A stretch of 60,000 nucleotides of DNA from Branchiostoma floridae (Eukaryota; Chordata; Leptocardii; Amphioxiformes; Branchiostomatidae). The stretch is taken from assembly GCF_000003815.2 (NCBI RefSeq), contig NC_049982.1, forward strand, positions 18,469,534-18,529,533. Reading direction: 5' to 3'. Below the pieces are notes generated by a model that was not told where the DNA came from, searched no databases, and was given only the letters and a program-made list of their open reading frames with translations. Shown here one piece after another: positions 52,011 through 60,000 of this stretch (the stretch's first letter is position 1; every line of letters starts with the position of its first letter). Position numbers and translations under genes: made by a program.

Positions 52011-52573
52011 ATGTCAGCGCGTGCGCAGAAGACCTCTCCTGCGGCGTTATACGGTGCTAGCGGCGGGAAAACGCAGCAGAAAACTTTCGTCTGGAACGTG
52101 GTGAGTTTACCTGCAACCTTGTTCCGTAAGAAGGCGACTTATATCTTTAAGAACATGTCGATTAAATGTACACTTCTCTGTTGTTTTCAAGCCATGGTGC
52201 AAGATGAAGGCAAACTTTAACTGACAGGTGTCGGATCCGATCATGTGGAAAGGTTTGGTAGGGAGGACGGGGCAATAAAGCACGGCACCGGGTACCCTGA
52301 AGAGCAGAGAGTGTTCTTACTACATATTACAATTTATACGTATATGTATACGTATATTTAGGGCAACAGCGTACAAATTAACTAACGTTATATCTGCCAA
52401 TAGGATGGGATGGGCGTGTATATCTTGGAACTCTCATAACCATCCACTTTATCAATACAGAAGTTTTTTTAGAACTGTCCAGAAAGTCGGAAATTCGGCA
52501 TACAGATCTATTTTTCCGGCAAATATAACACCATTCAAGTGAAAAGGAGCGGTTTAAAATGTCGATTTTCGCT
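52011..52573 (+). CDS. candidate two-exon start of an unidentified plus-strand gene
   Basis: Exon 1 at 52011-52100 opens with ATG in GC-rich, promoter-like DNA and reads MSARAQKTSPAALYGASG up to FVWNV, ending at GTG|GTGAGT in phase 0. A strong acceptor TTTTTTTAG at 52472 opens exon 2 (52473-52573), which stays open in the matching frame (NCPESRKFGIQIYFSGK...LKCRFS) and ends at GCT|GTAAGT. The 63 residues match no family I recognise. No in-frame third exon was found, so the gene is incomplete or the model is wrong. An overlapping 78-codon frame (52559-52795) is an alternative. Confidence 0.35.
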
Positions 52574-53022
52574 GTAAGTCGGTGCGACCAGCCGGTCCAA
52601 GCGTTCCCAATTTCCAGCGCCAGCCAGCCCGAGGGGCATTCCTGCGGCCCACCTGCAGGTACGGGTAAAGTCACGCTTCACCATCACACCTTCCAACGTC
52701 TTGTTTTGACAACAGGAAACTTCGACATTCTTGTACGGAGCAATGTCACCCTACTTTTGGTTGAAAAGGTGATGATAGATATCCACATTTCATAAAACTA
52801 GTATATTACCTCCTTGGTTACAGTTACCGGCATGACTTTGTGTCTTATGATGGAAAGGTGACAAGAAAATCAAACTGTAACGTTAGATGTGATCGATTCT
52901 ACATGTATTACAAGAATAGGAGATTTCTTTTTGTCTGCGGAGTCATGATTTTACCATGTATGTATCTTGGCCGTTGTACATAGTCCTGATTCATTTTTAC
53001 CATAAGCTAATAAGATTCAATC

Positions 53023-53600
53023 TCATGCCCGTAGCTAGGATTTTGGTTGGGGGGTTTCTTTTTAGTACTTGTGAGACCATCGAGCGCCGCAGGCGCGAGA
53101 CTCACGCCTTCGGCGTGAGCTGCCTAGGGGGGTCCGGGGGCATGCTCCCCCGGGAAAAATTGAAATCTTAACCCTCTGAAACGCCATTTCCTGCATTTTG
53201 AGGGGTTAAATTCGCTGGCTAAGTTTAATGGAATTTCTCTTAAAATACACAAGGTTTTTGGCATAAGTCTTTGAGGCCGACTCCCCCGACATATTTTCAC
53301 CATGTCCGATACCAAAGGCGGGAGGCGTTGCAATGGTGGTCCGGGGAAATTTTGAAATCTGGACCCTCTGAAAAGCCATTTCCTGCACTTTCTGGGGGCA
53401 AATTTTGCTGATAGACTCACTAGGATTGAATGAAATGTCTATTGGTGAATAATGTAAATCAGTCATGCCTTTGAAAAAAATCTTGGACATGAAAAAGTGG
53501 ACCTTTGAGCATGAAAAAGTGGACCTTTGAGTGTGAAAAAGCGGACCTTTGAGCATGTGGGGGGGGGGGGTTCTTCCGAACCCCCCGAACCCCCCCTGGC
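53023..53600. repeat. dispersed repeat with ATGCCCGTAGCTAGG end and hairpin motifs
   Basis: Begins ATGCCCGTAGCTAGGATTTT and ends CCTGGCTGATGCG, which are roughly inverted. Inside are the palindromic ACGCCTTCGGCGTGA and GGGGGCATGCTCCCCCGG, and two copies of CTCTGAAA(A/C)GCCATTTCC (near 53172 and 53364). The same modules recur inverted at 54240-54900. Long minus-strand frames here follow the repeat and are not genes. Confidence 0.65.
53488..53553. repeat. 22-bp tandem repeat, three units
   Basis: CATGAAAAAGTGGACCTTTG plus AG repeats at 53488, 53510 and 53532, the third with two changes. It is nested in the dispersed repeat and followed by a G-run. Confidence 0.9.
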
Positions 53601-54030
53601 TGATGCGAATTCGTAAAAAAGTCTTCGACTCATGTGCATGCAAGGAAACTCGTATGTGTCCTTTTGTCATAAGCTGACCAAGAACGCAATAAAACGGCTT
53701 CACAACTAAAAGCTGTGTTAGTCGATGAAGGACAATCGTAGATTTTTCCAACCCTAGCATATACAAACAATGCATGTACATACCCTGGGTCTGTATTCAA
53801 CTGTTCCTTGTTTTCCCCAAACAACATTTGTCGGCATATGGGGGAGCATCTCTAAACGAGACAAAGCACACTGGGTGTCTGACTGGGCGTAGCTTTTCTT
53901 TATGTGGCTACGGTGTGTCTGCATTTTAGTTTTCCAAAAATGACAAAAAAGTATTGACTCAGAAAAATTGCGTCGTCAAACTTATGTCAGTCTTTTACAG
54001 GCAAATACACTCTAACAGCTAACGTTACAT

Positions 54031-55282
54031 GAGGGCCTGCATGCCTTTTTCCGTTAAGCGTTACGAGCCATTTTAATTCACCGTTAATCGTTACCGACCC
54101 GCTCTAATTCACCGTTAATCGTTACCGGTATATTCTTCGTGAAGCGTTATTGGTCGTTTTAATTCAACGTTAATCGTTATTTGTTATCCCGAATTCACCG
54201 TTAAACGTTACCAAGAAATTCTTCGTGACAAGTCATGAAGTCAAATGACAGAGTCCCTGAAAAATTATGCGGGAAATGGCGTTTCAGAGGGTCCAGATTT
54301 CAAAATTTCCCGGTCCCCCGGCCTTCGGCACTTGTAGTAAAAATATGTCAAGGAAGCGTCGACCTCAAAAACCCTTTCACTTATAGAGATCTCAGTGTCA
54401 AATTTAGCTAAGTTTCAGGCACAAAATATACAAAATCGAATGCAGAAAATGAGGTTTCCCCGGACCTCCCTTGCGATGCGTCGGCTTGCTCCTTTGGCGC
54501 TCACGACAACATGGCGAAAATATGTCGGGTGCGTGGATCGTCGCCCAAAAAAACTTTTCTCTCTAATAAAACTTTGATGTCATTTAATTTAGCTTCCTCC
54601 GCCAGCAAAATTTGTCCTCAACATGCAGGAAATGGCGCTTTAGGCAGTCAAGATTTTGAAATTTCGCCGGACTTATTTTGCAACGTCTCGTGCCTTCCGA
54701 GCTTGAAATGGTCAAAAAGATGTCGGGGTGGAGGTCAAAGCTCTAACCATGTATAATCTTGACGAAAAATGCCATTAAGCTAGCTTAAATTAGTCTGCCG
54801 AAATATGCAGGAAATAGCATTTCAGAGGGTCGTGATTTAAATTTTCCCGGGGATCATACCCCGAACCCCCCTAGGATGCGTCGCGCCTTCGGCGCTCCAT
54901 GTGCTGAAAATTTTGTCTGCAATATCATACCCCCCCCCCCCATAAGAAATTTACTGTCGCCGTCTGTGTAGCGAGAACACTGCCCCATGGGAAGCAAATA
55001 TCAATGAGCGCAGCGGACATTGTCCCTGTCATTCACCCGAGTTCTGGGCACCTTTTCCTTCTCACAATGTCATTTATAATAGTCAGATATTTTCACCCAT
55101 TGAGACACCCTAATCTAGCGTTGTACGAATAGGACTGCGCGTCAATCATTACGGGTATGCTTTGTAAACCCTCCTGAATTTACCGTTAAGCGTTACCAGG
55201 CCTCCTGAATTTACCGTTAAGCGTTACCGGGCCTCCTGAATTTACCGTTAAGCGTTACCATGACCCCCCCATGCAGACCCTC
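54031..55282. mobile_element. inverted-repeat transposon with 6-bp target duplication, family C
   Basis: TTACAT flanks both ends (54025-54030 and 55283-55288). The ends are GAGGGCCTGCATG and, inverted, GAGGGTCTGCATG. Immediately inside each end lies an array of 31-bp units with the core ACCGTTAA(T/G)CGTTACC (54050-54230 and 55170-55262). The middle carries inverted copies of the GAAATGGCGTTTCAGAGGGT module. No transposase frame is visible. The 1252-bp length, 6-bp duplication and subterminal arrays do not point to one superfamily. Confidence 0.75.
55170..55262. repeat. 31-bp minisatellite, three units
   Basis: CCTCCTGAATTTACCGTTAA plus GCGTTACC-type sequence repeats at 55170, 55201 and 55232 with almost no divergence. 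It is the right-hand subterminal array of the element at 54031-55282. Confidence 0.9.
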
Positions 55283-55586
55283 TTACATACCATAACAGAG
55301 GCATGCATGCCATGATTGCCACTGGTACTGGCTTCTAGATATCTACTGGCAAAGTTCCAAGCCTTGCCAAGGAGTGAAAAGCTAAACTTCGTTTATTGTC
55401 TATTCTTCAGTTCATACTCTTGAAAATCTGGTATTTATCAAGGAAAAACAAATTCATGAAGACTTTGGACAGGAGTTTGCTGTAAGAAAAAGATAAGAAT
55501 AAGGCAAATTGTTTATTTTCGTTGAGTGTGTAAACTTTTAACGTTATAGTATCTTCTTTTGTTCAAAGTTTCGAGAATTATTGCAG

Positions 55587-56032
55587 GATATGGAGATGAG
55601 GCGAGGACGGCAGATCCGTCCACATACGGACTGCCACGTGTGAATCATATGATGCAGGTGTCCCTCCGAGGCGGATGCTACAGAGGATGACATCACCCGG
55701 ATCTGGAGGACTATATGTAGGAGGTGCCACGCGGCAACCGTCAGACTGCGGCGGCGGCGGAGACCTGACATTCGGCCGGCCTCATGCACGCAGCGGCGGG
55801 CCCGGGGACGTGTTCCGCACTTCTGCGGGACCCGGAACGGTCGCGGTTGGAGAAAGCCTTTGCCTGCTACCAGGAGATCGAAACCTGCCCACAGCCTCCT
55901 CCGAAAGGACGACGCAGCGACGACGTCGGCGATGACCCGACGAGAGAGAGCGCCGAGGTGACCATGCGAGTAGGCAGCGACAGGCAGCAACTCAGAGGCC
56001 CCGTCACTGTTAACGATCACCAAACAATGTGA
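55587..56032 (+). other. GC-rich block with long open frames, possible exon of unknown gene
   Basis: An acceptor-like TTATTGCAG at 55586 leads into a GC-rich block (about 55600-56030) with overlapping open frames on both strands, up to 193 codons on the minus strand and 87 on the plus strand. Part of one plus-strand frame reads RLEKAFACYQEIETC. Frame choice is not resolved and no family is recognised; open frames are expected by chance in GC-rich DNA. Confidence 0.25.
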
Positions 56033-56164
56033 AACACGCAATATACGGCATAACATCTTCCCCCACGTCAAGCAAGCACTGTACCACCGTCGTTTCTGCC
56101 CCTGTGCACCGGCGGCCGGTACCACTCACCCGAGCAACAGGTGCAGAACAGGGACAGCCGCCCA

Positions 56165-56322
56165 CACCTGGACATCGGCGCACACCTGGACACCGGCGCG
56201 CACCTGGGCACCGGCGCACACCTGGACACCGGCACACATCTGGACATCGGCGCACACCTGGACATCGGCGCACATCGATATCTGGATATCGGCGCACACC
56301 TGGACACTGGCGCACACCTGAC
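56165..56322. repeat. 18-bp minisatellite, about eight units
   Basis: Units of the form CACCTGGACAYCGGCGCA repeat in register from 56165 to 56272, are interrupted by CATCGATATCTGGAT, then resume to 56322. Because 18 is divisible by three, every frame repeats a hexapeptide (for example HLDTGA on the plus strand, CAPVSR on the minus strand) and frames stay open on both strands. Not a gene on present evidence. Confidence 0.92.
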
Positions 56323-56459
56323 CAACTCCCTCCGCTGGATGGCCAAAACTACCAGGGAAGTTGTCAAGTTTATACAACTGATCCTTTCATTAGCAACCAC
56401 CGCACTGCAAAGTAGTTTCCAAAGTAGGAGAAAAGGGTTAAAGAATAGATAAGTAAACC

Positions 56460-57927
56460 TATTAATGGTAAGACGTTTTACAGCACATACGATTTTTTTG
56501 CAATGAGCAATATGATGGTGTTTTCATGTTACTACGCATTGTCCATCCGGTTTTGCAACATAACTTATGTCAGACATTGGCGGTTAGTAAAAGTTCCAAA
56601 TGAAAAAAAGTAAAACTTTTGCGCTATTGAAACCAGTTTTTGCTTACAACCTATCAGAATAGGCATACTAATCTATGACTAGATAGAGTTAATGATGTTG
56701 TCAGTGTCAGCCACAGTGACTTTCATGAATATTGTAACTTGTTTCCAGGGTAACGGATTAGTTCAATGAGGTTATATGAGCTCCTTGATTAGACCGAGAA
56801 AAAGTGACTATTCAACAAGAATGTACTAATGTTTTGCACCATTCCAGGGTTGGTGCAAAGGTAACACAACAACCACAACCACGGCCCCATTCTCCGCAGG
56901 TTGAATATGCGGTGCGGTGGTAGCAACCGTCCCGACGTAAAGTCGATTGTTACACCGCGCCGCAAAAGTTGACCTGGCGGCCTATAACAACCAACAGCAC
57001 CGAAGCACCACCTAGCGGAACAGACACACATGTGCAATGTAGATCGGAAAATTCTTCGTAACGTTCGCAATCGGTTAACTTTAAATCTGAATTTAAATCT
57101 AATCTTCATGTTATATTCAAGTTCACAACGACAATTTAAGTAACTTGTCATTATGAATATCCACATTACATATTTTATGTTATAAAAGAACATTGCTTGC
57201 ATTGCATCAAAGTGCACTTAAATATATTGGAAATTTGACTTTTGATGAATGTCAAGTTTTAACAACAAGAAGAAGAGAGGTAACGTTAACGTTAATGTGG
57301 AATATGTCAAAGTCTTGAGTAACAAGAATACCACAAAGTACCAATTTACAGGTCTAATTTCATCGAATAAAATGCAAGATTTTGTTTTGGATGCCAATTT
57401 TGACTCAGTGCTGTTTTTTTGTCCGTGATACATGTATTATTTAGTCTTGGAAAAATGTTATCGATTAAAGCCCCCCAAGATAGTCATTTTCTATAGATGA
57501 CAGCTTAGGTGATCCAACAAATACCGCTGGATACAATATAAAACTGAAATGCATGAAGACTCTGGCATTCTAAATATACTCTAATCATACAGAATGATAT
57601 AAATTTGACAATTGTGCAAGTACAATTTTCGAAAATGTTATGCACCTTACCAGTGGTAAACCAAGAAAGGTTATGGTAAATAGGTTTTTTTACTATGTAA
57701 CATTTGAGTGAGACTTGCTACAACTAGGTTGGGTCTGGTAACCAAAATACATTAAATTTCTTTTCTCAGGTCTAAATGCATTTTGGTATACTCCCTGTGA
57801 AATGTATGCATACTATTTGAGGCAAATCTGAGTGTGTGCATGCATGCTGTTGTGCATTGATGTATGTGTGTATGTGTGCAAAACCATAAAAAAGACAGAG
57901 ATGCTTGTTACCAGGGAATATTGGCCC
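56460..57927. other. intergenic, nothing recognised
   Basis: AT-rich spacer. A GC-richer patch around 56870-57020 has a minus-strand frame (56789-57217) without recognisable motifs. Confidence 0.45.
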
Positions 57928-57933
57928 TTTATT
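57928..57933 (-). terminator. candidate poly(A) signal for the inner cathepsin C last exon
   Basis: Minus-strand AATAAA about 0.8 kb past the stop at 58756. Confidence 0.35.
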
Positions 57934-58755
57934 TTCTATGCAATAGCAGCTGCAGTTTACAATCCATAATCAATTTTCAAGTTAAATTTCTCATTTAAGT
58001 ACAATTCAATCTTTTTTTACACATTAGACTTTTTTTGGGACAGTATTTTTTTTGAATATGGAATTCCCATATAATAAATTTTTATCTTGATATTATAAAG
58101 TTCTTTAAATGAATCTGTTATAAGTTCATCCATCAAAACATGACCACTCTCCAGCACCTAGCGATGGAGCGCCGATTTGACCCGTGAAAAAGCGTGTCAT
58201 GCTAGGGCTCCCTCCTTTACACTAGTTAGAATTAACATTTTGGATAGAATATGAATATCATTGACAAAGTTAACAAAAACAATCTGACATTGGTCGTTAT
58301 TGATCCTGAAGAAGGCAACTGTGGTTGTTAAAAATTTGATCCAAGTACACCTGAATGATGGAAGCAAGTTTAGCATTGTACTAAAAACAAGCTGTGTACT
58401 ACATGCAAACAACCTAGCGAGCTGATGGCAGTACTTTTGCACAATGACAAAGGATATCAAATTTCTTTTCCCCATAAGTTTGCTTCTGTATGCAAATCAC
58501 ATTCAGCTCAAAGTATTTCTAAGTGTTCCTCAGACCTTGACTTTACAAAATCTACCATCAAGTGTGGAAACTGTTTCGTCCCAAAAGAGTAAATTTCCTG
58601 CTATATATCAGACTGCCTAAAAATCAGCCTAGTTCTGAATCATTTAATGAACAGCAAAAAACCCATTTTAAAGAGTTTGCCACTATGAAGAATACAAAAC
58701 AGATGTGCATACTTTAGTAGACATGAACTGACAAGTTCTAGGACATGCCGGCCCT

Positions 58756-59113
58756 CTAGGACATGAGAGGGATAGGGTCTGCAGCAACAGCGATGCTCTC
58801 GATGGCACACTCGTCCGTGCCCCTGCGGATACGGAAGAACCCCTCCTCGCCCCACTTCTCCCCCCAGCTGTTCTTCACGGTCCAGAACTTGGCGCCGGTC
58901 TCCGGGTCCCTGCCGTACCCCACCAGCAGCACCGCGTGGTTGGTGATCTCAAACGGGTTGAAGGGGTCGCTCAGTCCCGTGTGCTCGTAGACGCCTCCCT
59001 TGTAGTGCATGAAGTCGCTGTAGACCTCGAAGGCCACGGCCATCGGGCCATTCTTCACCAGCTCCAGCTGCATCAGCTCCTCATTACAGCCGCCATAGAA
59101 CCCACCGACGTAC
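58756..59113 (-). CDS. CTSC: dipeptidyl peptidase 1 (cathepsin C), complete last coding exon
   Basis: Lysosomal C1-family cysteine exopeptidase that removes N-terminal dipeptides and activates granule proteases. After the acceptor ACACAG the exon reads [59 protein letters not shown] and [19 protein letters not shown], and ends [19 protein letters not shown], stop. The catalytic His (ITNHA) and Asn (KNSWG) are present. The FYGGCNE, HYK and [18 protein letters not shown] strings are specific to cathepsin C. The catalytic Cys and the exclusion domain lie in exons not found between here and the next last exon at 59925. Confidence 0.93.
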
Positions 59114-59924
59114 CTGTGTTAGAACATGGAAGTTAAGTTCAAACAGTCCTAACCATACAAGATGGTGCATATGGCAGCATCCCTGTCTCAACAGCCCTTG
59201 GGCCACACAACATTTGTGCAAACACTACAGCAATGGCCTAGTAGTGATGCATGTTCAAGTATGAAACTCTTTCCCAAATGCTGAGTGCTAAGCCGACAAA
59301 GCAGTACCATTTTTAGTCTTTGGATTAAACCTACCACATGCAAGGAAATTGTAAGATTGTAAAACAAAGACAAGAACCACAGTTTTCTACTACCTGTGGA
59401 GTAACAATCTGGCTGACAATACACTAGAGTAACACATATAACAACTACACAGCACAGGACAAATTTATTTTCAACTGTTTATTTCATATGTAGTCTTGCC
59501 GAGATAGAAGCGTTGACATTCTTTGTAAATGTGCATCAGTGATCAGTGCAATATTATACAATTTAGTAACCAGTTCACAAATATTGTACATAAAATTACA
59601 ATACATTGCATCGAGTGCATTCTTTTGGTACGGATGGCTTTAATAAAAATAAAGTTGTTTATCAAATATTACTTTAATGAGATTTACAATCATTATCATT
59701 AATATTCACAAACTAATTGAGTGATCATTTTGTCAGATCTAGTCAAGCTATATGGCAATTATATAAAAGCTGTATCCCAAAAAGGGGTGAAATACAGCCA
59801 GTAGACAGTCAAACCTCATTCAGGAGGCACACGGGGTAACTACATCTACATCTACATATTACTAGACAAAACCGCATGTGGGGCATGATGTAGGGACTAC
59901 AGCACTACACAGTGCCACACAGAT
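59114..59924 (-). other. segment between the two cathepsin C last exons
   Basis: About 0.8 kb without any other cathepsin C exon. Minus-strand AATAAA motifs near 59464 and 59478 would serve the outer last exon (stop at 59925). This sequence would therefore be both its 3' UTR and an intron of any transcript using the inner exon. Confidence 0.55.
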
Positions 59925-60000
59925 CTAGGACATCTGGGGAATGGGGTCTACAGCCACTGCAATACTCTCCAACCCACACTCATCCACACCCCTCAGGATC
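59925..60000 (-). CDS. CTSC: second cathepsin C last exon, partial at right edge
   Basis: The minus strand reads ILRGVDECGLESIAVAVDPIP-QMS then TAG, against [24 protein letters not shown] in the inner exon. This is the same C-terminal segment in a diverged copy. It is cut by the window end, so its catalytic residues cannot be seen. Either a neighbouring gene copy or an alternative terminal exon. Confidence 0.85.
   Translation of the reverse strand, partial: ILRGVDECGLESIAVAVDPIPQMS

Noticed and set aside
53206-53781. 191-codon minus-strand frame
   Set aside because: Runs through a dispersed repeat and a 22-bp tandem array, with the translated sequence reflecting repeat units.
55544-56125. 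193-codon minus-strand frame
   Set aside because: Lies in GC-rich DNA where stops are rare, overlaps plus-strand frames of similar quality, Arg-rich without any recognisable domain.

Overview
This is eukaryotic, intron-rich DNA from an invertebrate chordate. A lancelet (Branchiostoma) is the best guess. Both large genes read like orthologues of vertebrate genes with conserved intron positions, introns are 0.1-8 kb, and the spaces are full of short inverted-repeat transposons, tRNA-derived SINEs and minisatellites. The species call is inference; the gene calls rest on the translated exons.

Three protein-coding loci are readable, all on the minus strand. (1) A complete homeodomain-interacting protein kinase (HIPK): a non-coding first exon near 34 kb, an intron of about 8 kb, then 17 coding exons from 25910 down to 10050, with a probable 3' UTR reaching about 5.95 kb. 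It encodes about 1351 aa: N-terminal region, dual-specificity kinase, SUMO-interaction region and the conserved C-terminus. (2) A complete SETDB1-type histone H3K9 methyltransferase: 24 coding exons from 48567 to 36874, about 1495 aa, with Tudor repeats, MBD, pre-SET, a SET domain split by an insertion of about 400 aa, and post-SET. Its 3' end lies about 1.1 kb upstream of the HIPK first exon (head to tail). (3) Terminal exons of dipeptidyl peptidase 1 (cathepsin C): one full last exon at 58756-59113 and a second, divergent last exon entering from the right edge (59925-60000).

Region by region: 1-5150 has no recognisable coding exon but holds a satellite with a period of about 255-264 bp (3277-4070). 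It also holds a promoter-like block (4648-5151) with three perfect CArG boxes, a YY1-like ATGGCG element and a first-exon donor pointing left. 5950-34150 is HIPK; its introns carry three inverted-repeat transposons and a LINE 3' end. 35220-49090 is SETDB1, with a SINE and a transposon related to one of those in HIPK. 49370-50000 is a nest of a SINE and small foldback elements. 52000-52600 may hold the start of an unidentified plus-strand gene. 53020-55290 is repeat-dense, including an element with 12-13 bp terminal inverted repeats and a 6-bp target duplication. 56165-56322 is an 18-bp minisatellite. 57900-60000 is the cathepsin C region.

HIPK and SETDB1 both belong to SUMO-linked nuclear regulation (HIPKs in PML-body and Polycomb signalling, SETDB1 in heterochromatin silencing), and SUMO-interaction-like motifs are visible in both proteins. 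Nothing in the window shows they are co-regulated. I found no wholly new system. The most notable leads are the duplicated cathepsin C terminal exon, the CArG-box promoter of an off-window gene, in-frame alternative splice sites in HIPK, a GC-AG intron in SETDB1 and several undescribed-looking transposon families.
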